Shown: positions 34,371-46,160, counted from the stretch's first letter. The stretch: 64,000 bases of DNA from Lunularia cruciata (GCA_948567375.1 OX419755.1:64484944-64548943); one strand, 5' to 3'. Numbers and translations are program-made. Notes: generated by a model from the sequence alone, not told the origin.

Positions 34371-36321
34371 ATCAAGACAATTCAATCACATGCTGGACCA
34401 AGTGGGTAGGATATTCTTGGGACACATGTAATGGCTACTAGTGAGAGTGGTCTACTTGGGGTCCATCTAAGTGAGCATGGTCTACTTGGGATGTAGTTAG
34501 AGGACATATGGAGCTTGAAGCCAGAGTAGATAGAGTTTTCAACATTAGATTGGGAACTCTAGTGGTTAAGTGCATGATACTATGGCTTCCAAGGGCCTAG
34601 TGTAGCATCCAATCAATATGTCTTCCACTCCTACATCAGTTATAAAGGATACTTGGGAGCCGGATCTTGGATCCAAGCTTAAAAGAGGAGAAAGACAAAG
34701 AGTTTAGAGGTTCTTGAAGAGCTTCATGAGTTATTTTATCTTCAATATGGAGGATTTTGGTGCTCTAAAAGGACATGGTATTCAGATTGAGCTTACTAGT
34801 GATACACCAATTTTTTTAAAGTCCCTACAAATATAGTGATATGGAGAGAGCATTGATTTAGAGCTTAAGTAGAAACCTTTTTACGACCAGTTTAGTGGAG
34901 ATTTCACATTGAGAGTATGCATCAACTATAGTGATGCAAACCAAGAAGGATATGCATGGCAAATACATAGATAGGTGGATGTGTGGAGATTATCATCCTA
35001 TCAACCAATAGATGAAGGCTAATTAGTATGCCATGCTTACACCGAAGGAGATCTTTGATGCAATCGGCATGCAAAGGTCTTCAATAATTTGGATCTTTGA
35101 GCAAGATAACATTAATTGCCAATCAAGGAGGAGAATAAATCCAAGATACCATTTTGGTTTATTGATATTCATGGCAAGGATGTATTATATCAGTGGAAGT
35201 TCTTACTATTTGGGTTAAAGGATGCTCTTACCGAGTTCCAAAGGATCATGGACAAGATCTTAGCAAGATTGGATTTTGCTCATTGCTATTTTGATGACAT
35301 TTTGGTCTATATTACTATTGTGTGAGCATGAGGTATTTGTTGGAGGTGATTGAGAGATTGAGATCTCATGGACTCAAATTACATCTTGGGAAGTGTAGAT
35401 TCTTCCACAAACAAGTTGAGTATTTGGGTCATACTATCTACCTTGGAAGACTTGGTGTTTAGTAGACCAAGGTGGAGTCTATTGCACATATTCCTTAGCC
35501 TACATATGTGAGTATTCCTTGGGTTGGAAAACTTCTATTGCTGCTATGTTAGAGGATTCAGTACCATTGCCAAGGCCTTTACAAAGCTAACCAATCTTAC
35601 ATAAGAGTGGTGTTGGGGAGATGAGCAAGAGAGAGCTTTTATAGAGCTCAAGGAGAGGTTGACATCTGCCCTATTCTTAGGAGATCAATGAGTGGACGAC
35701 CATTCTAGGTTCACACTGATTGGAGTATGTTGGAGCTTGGAGTAGTGCTCATCCAACATGATTATGAGAGGAAGGAGTTTGTGCTGGCCTATGATAGTCG
35801 CTCCAACAATTTAGTGGATGCAAAGTATAGTTCATATGAGGAAGAGTGCTTGGTAGTAGTATGGCAATAACATATTTTTTATGTTATGTATTTTGTAACC
35901 TCTTCACTCTAATCACTAATCATTAACCACTAAAGTGGTTGATGAAGTTTGAAAAGCTCTCAAAGAAGCCTGCATGATGGGCTTTGATTTTATATGAGTA
36001 TGATTCATAGTTATTCATAGACCCAAAGTGGTGAACTATGATATAGATGGGTTGAGTAGAAACTCATGTCCCAGCCAATAAGATCAGATAGGAGCACATT
36101 GGCATGGTGAGATAGATGAGAAGATGGTGCTAGGTTGGCATGTATATACCTTAATATATATATATATTTATTTATTTTTATTTATTTTTTTTTTGAGGCT
36201 TTGGTGGTATCTCTCTTAGCACATATAGGAGGAGTTATTGAGGTCACATATCCAAAGAGTGGAGATATTGGTACAATTCAGCAAGACATTCATGATGATA
36301 TCTTAGGGATTATCTTTGCAC
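34371..36321 (+). pseudogene. Element B reverse transcriptase and RNase H
   Basis: Linker, then MLTPKEIFDAIGMQR near 35033, YFDDI at about 35288-35302 (Phe follows Tyr, both Asp kept), a KLHLGKCRFFH-like segment near 35380, and RNase H (VHTDWSMLELGVVLIQHDY near 35712; DH.PLKW region near 35925). Sequence equivalent to the start of the integrase region ends at 36321. An expanded TA/TTTA run lies at about 36151-36197. Confidence 0.78.
36151..36197. repeat. Simple repeat (TA)n and (TTTA)n
   Basis: ATATATAT followed by TTTATTTATTTTT and a T run. The A copy has only a short T-rich tract at this place (about 22435-22447), so it expanded after insertion. Confidence 0.8.
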
Positions 36322-37013
36322 TGTAACACCCATTTGTGCATGTGTGTGGTATTGTGATATTTAACTTGGTATTACAAGTACTTAAGAGATATTATTTATA
36401 TAGAGATAAAGGATGGTTCTATATTAGTCATGGTTAGCTAAAGTTAGTCATAGCTAAGATAGAGGGGACCTTACTTTAGAGGAAGTAAAAAAGATGAGCA
36501 CCACTATTTTGGACTTTAGTGTGTTGACTTGGTATTATTCCTAGGTGTTTGGCTTTGAGGAAAGAGTTGAAAACTCTTGGGCCCGCAAGCCTTTTTGTTT
36601 TGGATTCTTCTTTAGTCCAAGGATAGCCCATGTGAAGGAATCCTTGACTTAGTGGTTGGGTCAAGATAAGACCACATGCTTAGGGGAATATGCCCATGTG
36701 AATGGATATTCCTTTCTACTTTTTGACTTTACTTGACTTTTAGTCTAATAACTTGAGTTACTACGGTAATTAGTAACTTTGGTACGTAACTATTTCACAA
36801 GTATATAAACAAGGGGTGAGGAGGTACTCATCATCCTTTCATTTGCAACTATCTCTCTCTCATTGAGTTCTCTAGTGAGCAATGTCTTGAGTCTTGGAGT
36901 GTTAGCCTTGGAGGAGTATGATGGAGTTGGGGTTCCTTGCTTTCTTAGTCCATGGTGCGCTACCATAATAGCCATCATAGGTTCATCCTGAGTGAGAGAC
37001 AGGCCGGCTCACA
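36322..37013 (+). repeat. D 5' LTR
   Basis: TGTAACACC ... GGCTCACA, 692 bp. The next bases TTTTTGGTTCCGTTGCCG form the likely primer-binding region, like the TGGCGCCGTTGCC signal in other plant Ty3 elements. Confidence 0.93.
36802..36809 (+). promoter_or_regulatory. TATA box in the D 5' LTR
   Basis: TATATAAA about 205 bp before the LTR end, also present at 43937-43944 in the 3' LTR and in the solo copies. It is well placed for transcription starting about 30 bp downstream. Confidence 0.6.
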
Positions 37014-37054
37014 TTTTTGGTTCCGTTGCCGAGACCTCTCTAGAAGGCAAGATA

Positions 37055-37225
37055 ATGTTCCGTGTTCAATTCTACATTAGGCAAAAGGAGGCTATAAGAG
37101 CTCACTTGGAGAGAACATTAGGAGAGGAGAGGGCTAAACTTATGTTAGAGAACCAAGATCCATTTGTATACCCTGTAGTTCATTATGATGTCTTTGAGGT
37201 GATTTTGTACATCTTGTACACATGA
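37055..37225 (+). CDS. D leader ORF, small module copy 1 (56 residues)
   Basis: ATG at 37055; the peptide begins MFRVQFYIRQKEAIRAH and ends with PFVYPVVHYDVFEVILYILY and Thr. It aligns with the E4 leader peptide at 52742-52966 (MYIQREQMRV ... PVILPMVIYD ... IYILL) and with the end of module copy 2 at 38369. The function is unknown. It may be a short ORF before gag, or the N-terminal part of an ancestral longer Gag precursor. It is open here without stops. Confidence 0.5.
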   Translation: MFRVQFYIRQKEAIRAHLERTLGEERAKLMLENQDPFVYPVVHYDVFEVILYILYT

Positions 37226-37712
37226 GAGGAATTGGAGAGATTGTATGAGGTGGATTGCAAATTTTGGGGATTAAGGTGATTTTGGGCAAAATCTCAAGTT
37301 TGAGATCTGGATTTGAAATTTCTACACATGATGGCTTGGGTTATCTTTCAGTTAGCACACTTAAAATTATTATGAAAAATACTATGCGCACTGGTCTAGA
37401 ATTTTTGAAAGTTGATAGGGTAAAGTGCTCCTGCAACTGCATGCTCTCTGGAAAATTGTACAGAGTCTGCCATTTCTTCAATTTTCAGTGAATTTTCCTG
37501 AAACTTCCCAAGAAAATTCAATGCATTGTATTCTACCTGCTGCCACAAAAATTAGAGAGAGATCGGTTTTGCGCAAGGTGTTATGAGTTTTTGAAGTGAG
37601 GGGGGTGGTTTTCAGACCAAATCTGAAATTTGTGTGCTGAATAGAAAAGTGTGTAGGCCAAATAGCTCAATGAAAAGATCTGAAATTTTGCAGTGAGGGA
37701 TATTCTAGAGTT

Positions 37713-38345
37713 TTGATCAAGTGTGAAAAATTTCAGAGGACTTTGAGATATTGGTTTGGAGATTTTTGTGACATTGTGAGGAAGGGTCAATTCTGTAGAG
37801 TGGAGATCTCATGCATGAGGAGTTTGAGATCAACAAAAAGCATGTTTGAGTGTTTAGATTTATCTTGGGAACATGGAGGGTCATCAAAAGTGGAAATTGA
37901 GATTATGCAAGGTTCTTCAAGGGTTTGAGGTGATTTTAAGGTGGATTTGAGGAAAAGAGAGTTTACAATAGAATTTGAAGAGAGTGTTGAGAGGATCCAA
38001 AAACCTACACCACTTGGAGGAAAGAGTGAGTCTAAGTGCTTTCTATGTGGAGAGAAGGGACATAAGGCAAGTTCATGTCCATTGACTTTTGAGAGCAAGA
38101 GATTGAGGGAAAGGAGAGGCTTACTTGACTTGGGTTTGCATGTTGGACCTTCTTCACCAAGATTAGGAGGGAGAAGATCTAAGACCAAGGAGTTGTGTGA
38201 GGTTTGTGGAGTTGAAGGACTTCCAAAAAGACATGAGTGTAGTGGAGTAAAAGCACTTTTGGAAACTTTGGTGAAGGATCTTGGAGAGAGTCTCAGTACA
38301 GCTATAGAAATACTACCACCTTCATCAGCTAGTTCTCAAGATTAG
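37713..38345 (+). pseudogene. D upstream ORF with two Cys-rich zinc motifs
   Basis: The frame is open from 37713 to 38345 except for one TGA at 37926-37928. The second part (37941-38345, 134 codons) carries CFLCGEKGHKASSC, a perfect C-x2-C-x4-H-x4-C zinc knuckle, followed about 45 residues later by CEVCGVEGLPKRHEC, a second Cys/His cluster. It lies before the real gag, which has its own knuckle. Some plant Ty3 lineages (Ogre/Tat type) carry an extra ORF before gag, but I do not recognise this one. A nucleic-acid-binding role is likely from the knuckle. Confidence 0.6.
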
Positions 38346-38368
38346 TAATAGAGATAATCTTTCAACTT

Positions 38369-38512
38369 ATGGATAAACTATCCATGAGGGTTCGATTAAT
38401 ATGCACTCTAGGATTTGATGTTGCTATAGAAATCTTGGAGCAACCTGAACCTTTTGTGTTCCCTAGAGTGGATTATTCTCAAATGGTGTTAGTCATGTAT
38501 ATACTCTATTAG
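38369..38512 (+). CDS. D leader ORF, small module copy 2 (47 residues)
   Basis: ATG at 38369, stop at 38510-38512; same frame as the gag that starts at 38582. The C-terminal half, PFVFPRVDYSQMVLVMYILY, mirrors PFVYPVVHYDVFEVILYILY of copy 1. It begins MDKLSMRVRLICTLGFD. The function is unknown. Confidence 0.45.
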   Translation: MDKLSMRVRLICTLGFDVAIEILEQPEPFVFPRVDYSQMVLVMYILY

Positions 38513-38581
38513 TTATAGAGTGAGAGAAAAGAAAAGAGAAAAAGAAAAATTGAGAAAAAAGAAAGATAGTGAGAGGTTAAG

Positions 38582-41500
38582 ATGGGGAAACTTCCGGTTT
38601 TCTTTGGCAAGGATGGAGAAGATGTGGAGGCCTTTGTGAGAGACTTCAATAGAACTTGCATAGGAAACAATGAGAGGAGGAAGAATGAATGGGCCTCATT
38701 ATTACCAGATTTCTTTGAGGATGCAGCACTTACATGGTATGAGTCAGAATACCAAAGGAGAGAGAGGAGGGATGGGGAAGAGGAGTCTTGGGAGACTTTG
38801 ACTTTAGCACTCATTGAGAACTTTCTTCCTGATGAGAGTTATGAGAGATTGATGAGTGAGGTTACATTTCTCAAGCAAGGAGATGGAGAGAAAGTGAGAG
38901 TCTATATGGAAAGAGTGGAAAAGTTAGAGTCCAGATTTTGCATAGTGTTGAGGAAGGGTGGGGATGATGTGGAGACTACAATGATTGGCATAGGGGCCAT
39001 GCTCACCAAGAATTTTGTGGGAGGGTTGAGACCACAAATTAGAAGCAAGGTGAGATATGAGAAACCTTCTTCCAAGGTTGAAGCTATCAAGATCGCAATT
39101 CGTATGGAGGAGAGTTTGGAAGGGGATGAGAGTTATTTGGTGGTGAAGGAGGTTGTGCATCCTCCTCAAGGCTACAAGTATGGTGGAACTTCTGATACTT
39201 TGGTGAAAAGGGTTGCACCACAAGTAATAGTTTCTCCAGTTCTTGCACCCTCGCCAAAAGATCCACTCCAAACCATCACAGAACAACTTGCGGATCTCAA
39301 GATCAATGTGGTGCAACTATGGGAGAAGAGAGAGGTGGATCAGAATGTAGGGAGAGGGCCTAGGAGTTATGGAAACTATCCATATAGAGGAGGCCAACCA
39401 GGCAACAATTTCAATGATAGAAATTGTTTTGGTTGTGGAGGAAGAGGCCATATCCAAAGGAATTGCCCAAATTCCACTTACCATGGAGGAAAGGGTTATG
39501 AGGGAGCCAATAGAGAGAAAGAGGGAGGTAGTGAAACCCAAGTGGCTCCTAATCCCAACAAAGGTAAGGGGATAGCATCCATAGATGTGGTCGAGAGCAA
39601 GTATGAGAAGGGAGAGTGCTCAAACTCTAAGGGTCTTAATTTGGAGCTTTTGGCACAAGAGAAGAAGAGAGCTCGTTTTGCAGAGGATGTTCACTCTTCT
39701 CAAGGATTTACTTCAAGCAAGGATACTCCTATGTCTACTAGGAGCACTCGCACCTCAACACCATCAACAACAAAGACTCCAAGAAAGAAGTTGGGGATGG
39801 AGGACTTCTTGATCTCAAAGCAACAATGGAACTACAATGTGTTGGAGGATGTTGGTAGTCACAAGGCTAACATCACAGTGGGCCAATTGATTGCTTTGAA
39901 TCCTACCTTGAGAAAGGAGCTTAGAGGTGGTTTGAGTTCTACAAGGAGCAAGAGGAAGAAGAAGGCAAAAGTTCCAATATCAATGGGAGTGGTAGATGTC
40001 AAGCCAGCACCATGGGAGGCTTGTGAATATGCCTCCAAGATTGATGTGAGAGTGAATGGTCACAACATCAAGGATGCATTGGTTGATGGAGGATCAGCAG
40101 TAAATGCCATGTCAGAAAGGTTGATGAAGAAGTTGGGTATGATACCCTCAAGACCTTCAACATTTGTGGTGAGCATGGCAAACAAGCAACAAGTTCGACC
40201 AATAGGGGTGATGGATAAAGTGGTAGTTTTAGTTATGGGAGTTCAAAATCTCATGACTTTCCAAGTCTTGAAGGATTCAAGCTATGACTTACTTCTTGGG
40301 AGGCCATGGTTGAGAGCAGCACGCACAACTGATCGATGGCACAAAGGGTACTTGAGGATTGGGCCATCAAACCATAGAGTCACAGTTCTTGTGACTAACA
40401 CCACCAACACTTCACATTTAGATACACCATCTTCTGATTATTGGGAATCAGATTCTGAAGAAGGAGCTTTAGGTGTGGACACAAGCATGGAAGAGGAGAC
40501 TTCCACGGAGGAGGATGAATCTGAATCTGATTCAGATGTGTATCCTTTGTGTGCTATGGATTTTTCACCTAAGCTAGAGGTTTTGAAGGACCCAGACAAA
40601 TCACCATTGACACTTGAGGAGGTAGAGAGAAGGTTAGCTACCCTCAAGTATGGCCCAAATGTTACCAAGGAGGAGAAGGTGAGATTTGAGTAGATTTTCC
40701 GCAAGTTCATCCATGTGTTTGCTTTTAGTTACAAGGATTTGAAGGAAGTCACCTTGGAGGAGCACAAGATAGAGGTGGAGTCACATGCAAGACCAATCCG
40801 CCAAAAGCAACGTCCCATTAGCCCACCAATATCTTTGGTTGTGAAGGAGGAGATTGATAAGCTCAAGAAGGCTGGATTTATCTTTGAGGTGGATAATTCA
40901 GAATGGGTGTCTCCAATTGTCATTGTGAAGAAAAAGAATGGCAAGCTTTGGGTATGTGTGGATTACAAGAAGCTCAATGTTGTTACCAAGAAGGACTATT
41001 ACCCATTGCCATTCATTGATGAGATCTTGGAGGAGGTTGCAGGTCATGAGAGGTACAATTTTGGAGATGGTTATAGTGGATATAACTAAATCAAGATTGC
41101 ACCTGAGCATCAATAACTCACCACATTCACCACACCTTGGGGAACTTACGCTTTCAAGGTCATGCCTTTTAGGCTTTGCAATGCTCCAGCCACATTCCAA
41201 CGGTTCATGAACAAGGTATTTGAACCTTTCATTGGGAAATTTGTGAGAGACTTCATTGATGACTTTTGTGTCTATGGGAGCAAGGAGGAGCACTTTGAGC
41301 ACCTAATCAAAGTCTTGCAACGCTTGGATGAGGCAAATGCATCACTCAACCCAAAGAAGTGCATTTTTGGATGAGAAGAAGGTCTACTTTTAGGGCACAT
41401 CATCTCCAAGGATGGAATAGCAGTTGATCCTGAGAAGGTGAGGAAAATCTCAAACCTTCCATTCCCTTCAAGCTTGACAAAGTTACGCCAATTCTTGGGG

Positions 41501-43408
41501 ATGGTTGGGTACTATAGGAGGTTCATCTTTTCATTTTCCAACAAGGCTTATGCATTGACCATCTACGTGAAGAAGGGTGTAGATTACATGGTGATTTTAG
41601 AAGACAAGGAGGCTCTCAAAGCTTTTGAGGAGCTCAAGCAATCCCTTGTTATAGCTCCAATTCTTGCTAAACCTGATTGGAGTAAGCCTTTCATCCTCTA
41701 CACTGATGCTTCTAATGTAGCTATAGGATGCACTCTTAGTCAATTAGACCAAGATGGGCATGATCATCCAATAGCGTATGCTAGTAGGCAAATGGTTTCA
41801 GCAGAGAAGAACTACTCTATCACAGAGAGAGAAGGGTTGGCAGTGATCTTTGGTCTCAAGAAGTTTAGACACTACTTGATTGGAGGGAAAGCCACCATTG
41901 TCACGGATCACAAGGCTTTGAAGTACATCTTCAACAAGCCTAATGTTGAAGGGAGACTAACAAGGTGGATGATACTCTTGTCTGAGAATGACTACACCAT
42001 TGAGGATAGGCCAGGAAAAAAACATGCAAATGCTGATTTGTTATCTAGAGCCTATGATCATGATGGAGATGAGCCAGTGGATGATTCCTTCTCGGATGAG
42101 GAGCTCATGACAATCTCAGTCACTCAAGAGGTTTCAATGGAGTACAAGGAGATTGTGGATTTTGTGACAAGAGGTAACTATCCAGAAGGGATGCATGCTA
42201 GGGAGAGGAAGGCCCTTGCAGCAAGATCTAGACCTTACACAATAGTGGAGGATATTCTTTTTCACCAAGGAGCAGATGGTCTACTTCGAAGAGTAGTGGG
42301 TAAGGAAGAGTCTATCCTACTCATAAAGGAGTTTCATGAAGGTTTAGTATGTGGAGGACACTTTGCAGGAAAGGTGACTGCTTCCAAGATTCTAGATGCA
42401 GGTTACCATTGGAGAGGGATTTTCAAGGATTGTCTTGATTATTGCAAAACTTGTCATGTTTTTCAAGCTTTTGCTAGAAAGTCTACATCCACTCCACCAC
42501 TTAGATCAATTCCATTGCTAGGACCTTTTGAGAAGTGAGGAATCGATTTTGTAGGTCCTCTCAATAGAACCCTAAGGAACAATCGGTACATTGTGGTAGT
42601 TACTGATTACCTTACCAAGTGGGTTGAGGCTAGACCATTGAGGGACAAGAATGAAGATGAAGTGGGTGGATTTCTTTATGAACTCATTATCACTAGGTTT
42701 GGATGCCCTTTGGAGTTGGTTTCTGATAGAGGAGGAGAGCTTACAGAAAGCATTACTACAGCCATGTTACAACATTTCTCTATCACACATAGAGTAACTA
42801 CATCCTATAAGCCAAACTCCAATGGCTTGGCAGAGAGAACCAATCAGACCTTGTGCATGATGTTGGCCAAAGATGCAGAAATGGAGGGGGCTAAACATCA
42901 TTGGGACAAGAGGATTCATGCAGTTTTGTGGGAGTATAGGACAACCATGAAGACTTCCACCGGATATTCTCCATTTCAATTGGTATATGGTATTGAGTCT
43001 ACCTTACCTATTCACTTTGATCTTCCTACCTTCCAAAGCATTCATAGGAGATTGAAGAAAGCACAAGGAGGTGATGCAGAGAAGTCAAGGAAAGAACAAC
43101 TCATGGAGTTGGAAGAGGCAAGAGCAGTTGCTATGGTTTGAGTGGAGCAAGCCCAAAGGAAACAAAAGGAGAGCTATGACAAGAGGCAAGGCAAGAAGAA
43201 GGTGGAGCCTTTCAAAGAAGGTGATTGGGTAATGTTGTTTGATTCCATTTGATTCAAGAGAGTGCAAAAGAAGTTTTTGCCTAAGTACTTTGGACCTTTC
43301 ATAGTGGAGAAGGTGTGGGGCAATTACACCTATGATCTCAAGGAGTTGGGAGGAAGACACTTTGATAGGATGAACCATGATAAGTTGAAGATGTACCATA
43401 GAAGGTAG
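38582..43408 (+). pseudogene. D gag-pol polyprotein: one frame of 1,608 codons with seven nonsense codons
   Basis: From ATG 38582 the frame runs without any frameshift to TAG 43406-43408. Gag is in about residues 1-380, with knuckle CFGCGGRGHIQRNC near residue 281. Protease has ALVDGGSAVNAM near residue 505 (D-G-G where D-S/T-G is usual). Reverse transcriptase has VCVDYKKLN, then MPFRLCNAPATFQRF, then catalytic FIDDF. RNase H has LYTDASNVAIG and TDHKALKY. Integrase has CKTCHVFQ, GIDFVGPL, LVSDRGGEL and SNGLAERTNQT, so all three DDE residues are present. No chromodomain. Stops are at 40691, 41087, 41114, 41372, 42536, 43139 and 43250. Most read as C-to-T or G-to-A changes of Gln, Trp or Arg codons. 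Without them it would be a single polyprotein. Confidence 0.93.
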
Positions 43409-43445
43409 AGAGACCTTCACTTTGAGGACAAAGTGAAAACTTAGT

Positions 43446-43456
43446 CCGGGGGTAAA
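43446..43456 (+). other. D polypurine tract
   Basis: CCGGGGGTAAA directly before the 3' LTR start TGTAACAC. Confidence 0.7.
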
Positions 43457-44148
43457 TGTAACACTCATTTGTGCATGTGTGTGGTATTGTGATATTTAGC
43501 TTGGTATTACAAGTACTTAAGAGATATTATTTATATAGAGATAAAGGATGGTTCTATATTAGTCATGGTTAGCTAAAGTTAGTCATAGCTAAGATAGAGG
43601 GGACCTTACTTTAGAGGAAGTAGAAAAGATGAGCACCACTATTTTGGACTTTAGTGTGTTGACTTGGTATTATTCCTAGGTGTTTGGATTTGAGGAAAGA
43701 GTTGAGAACTCTTGGGTCCGCAAGCCTTTTTGTTTTGGATTCTTCTTTAGTCCAAGGATAGCCCATGTGAAGGAATCCTTGACTTAGTGGTTGGGTCAAG
43801 ATAAGACCACATGCTTAGGGGAATATGCCCATGTGAATGGATATTCCTTTCTACTTTTTGACTTTACTTGAATTTTACTCTAGTAACTTGAGTTACCACG
43901 GTAATTAGTAACTTTGGTACGTAACTATTTCACAAGTATATAAACAAGGGGTGAGGAGGTACTCATCATCCTTTTATTTGCAACTATCTCTTTCTCATTG
44001 AGTTCTCTAGTGATCAATGTCTTGAGTCTTGGAGTGTTAGCCTTGGAGGAGTATGATGGAGTTGGGGTTCCTTGCTTTCTTAGTCCATGGTGCGCTACCA
44101 TGATAGCCATCAGAGGTTCATCCTGAGTGAGAGACAGGCTGGCTCACA
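43457..44148 (+). repeat. D 3' LTR
   Basis: 692 bp, TGTAACACTC ... GGCTCACA. It differs from the 5' LTR at scattered sites, mostly transitions, with no length change. Confidence 0.93.
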
Positions 44149-45544
44149 GCACATTGTAGCAGGCTTGGAGTGGAGCATTTGTACCATTAGGAGACCAATG
44201 TGAGGATGAGCCTCCAAAGTTGATTACCTTGACCACCTCTAGATAGTTGATTGCTTGGTAGTATCCTATAGAGGGATTATGTCTAGTGGAGTTGTTTGGT
44301 GGAAGTAGCACTAGATTAGCTGTTATATTAAAAGCAAGTATACGAATGTAGAGGTACTTGTATGTAGAGAGAGATGAGATTGCTAGGTGAGTCTCGCTCC
44401 ACCATGTGGCATACTTGGCCTATTGGTATCTTGAGTAATTATTGAAGTCAATAGTCAAGGGTTACTAGAAGGCCCTACCAACAAACATTTCCTTCTTGGA
44501 GGTGCATGATCTGGAGAGACATGGGCCTATTCATTTGGTGATTTCTGGATGGCCATGTTAGGGACATACACGTGTTGGCCAAGGTTTGGGTCTTCAAGAT
44601 CCCTCCCCATTTTGGTGTGTTTTGGGAGATGTTACAGAGACTATGACATCTCCAAGTTCATCAGTCCGTTTCTCCAACTTACATTTTGGAGAACATCCCT
44701 TGATAGGTGATTCTTGTACCTAGGTGGTGGTGAGTACACATTAGGTCCATTCTTGGATGGGACATATATTAGATATAGCCAGAGTGGGATCATGGGCTCA
44801 TCATCTTTGTCTTTGGTGGAAAAGCCTTTTACCTAGAGAGGTTCTACGTAGTGCATATGATGGGATTCAGCAACTAGACCATATCTTTGTTGATATCTTG
44901 GATGTTGGGCATTAGTCTTAGACAATGGTAGTGGTTGATAGGTCACCTATGGCAGTGGTGAACTAGTTGGACAGCCTAGAGCGGCTTTTCCTACACTTAT
45001 GAGTTTCCCAAGCTCTCATGCTTTTTGAGAAGGAGGTCATGGATTAGTTTGGGACTCACAATTATAGCAGTTGGTGGAGCCCAACGCTGATGAGAGAGAG
45101 CAAGTGATGGGTTTTTGCACCAATATTACCATTGTTCCAACAAAGTTAGAGGCATTCCAACGTCAAGTGTTAGGTCAGGCTATGGACTTGAATTGTTTTG
45201 ACCTGGATTATGAGCCTTGGCTTGGCAGAGCAGCATAGGATGTGCTTGATAGGCATCACCACAAGGCACTTGTGAGCCCTATGCCTATTGAGATAATTCA
45301 GGCACATGCTGGGGGTGATGGACCAAGTGAACATGGTGTTCTTGGGACACAACCAGTGGCTACTAGGGAGAATGATCTACTTGGAGTCCATTCAGGTGAG
45401 CGTGGTCTACTTGGTATTACACCCTTGGTCTACTTGGGATGTTGCTAGAGGACGTATGGAGCTTGCAACCAGAGTGGAGTAAATTTTTTACTGAAAGGTT
45501 GGGACCTCTAGTGGTTAGGAGCATGATACTATTGCTCCCAAGGG
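44149..45544 (+). pseudogene. Element C methyltransferase-like domain
   Basis: Motif I LELFGGSSTRLAV is near 44288. Motif IV SGWPC-stop-GHTRVGQGLG is near 44545 (the Gln codon has become a stop). Motif VI TYILENIP is near 44680. The motif VIII region GSWAHHL is near 44786. C-terminal NADEREQVMGFCT is near 45083, followed by RQVLGQAMDLNC near 45162. Same order as A and B. The left end starts abruptly next to D. Confidence 0.7.
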
Positions 45545-46160
45545 TGTAATACCAAGAGCTAGCTATATGATCTAGATGTGAAATTTGGTTTGGTAACATT
45601 TGGAATGATGTTATACATGATAGTCAAAATAAATCAGATAGAAGTATCACCAAAATAGTACTATTACTAATAGGGCAGAAACCAAAATAGACTTGAAGAC
45701 CTTAGAATCAATAGCTAGACATATGATTTAAAGGTGAAAATTAGTTTGGTAATATCTGGAAGGATGTTACACATGATGGACTAATAAATCAGAAAGAGGT
45801 ATCACCAAAAGGGGATTTCTGCTAGTAGAGTAGGAATCAAAATATGCTTGAAATCTTTGAAGGCAATTTTGGAGGCCTAAACAAATGAATTAGGCCTAAA
45901 AAATGTGCCTACTCCCCCCCAACAAAGGAAAATTTTTGTTGAGGGGGGAATGTTGGCCTTCCCTCCCCCTTGCTTTGTCTCATTGAGAGCTTTCCAATGG
46001 TACCTTACCCACGTGATTATGAGATTCTTATAGGAAGATTCCCTAAAAGATTCCCTCTGGTCAAAGCTTGTTTGACCAACCAGATTGGACCTGGACCGAC
46101 ATGTCACCCATCCAAATAAGTAATCCAAGGGTGGAGCTTGCTGACATGTCAACTTGGGTA

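Larger units (their letters stand above)
26119..36321 (+). mobile_element. Element B: second copy of the methyltransferase/PHD retrotransposon family, 3' truncated
   Basis: It begins TGTCATAACATTTG inside E1, at a different site from A but with the same terminus. It has A1, leader, gag, protease, methyltransferase, reverse transcriptase and RNase H, and breaks off before integrase at 36321, where element D starts. Three solo LTRs are nested in it: 27187-27878, 28921-30324 and 30526-31094. All frames are interrupted. Confidence 0.82.
36322..44148 (+). mobile_element. Element D: full-length Ty3-type retrotransposon without chromodomain
   Basis: LTRs 36322-37013 and 43457-44148 (692 bp each, mostly transitions between them), primer-binding region after 37013, leader ORFs, one gag-pol frame, and purine tract CCGGGGGTAAA just before the 3' LTR. 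It is the youngest-looking element here. Left flank TGCAC, right flank GCACA; they share GCAC but come from two different places of the A/B/C family. Confidence 0.93.

Noticed and set aside
37787-38188. 133-codon minus-strand ORF in the D leader
   Set aside because: It is antisense to the plus-strand ORF with the zinc knuckle, which has a recognisable motif.
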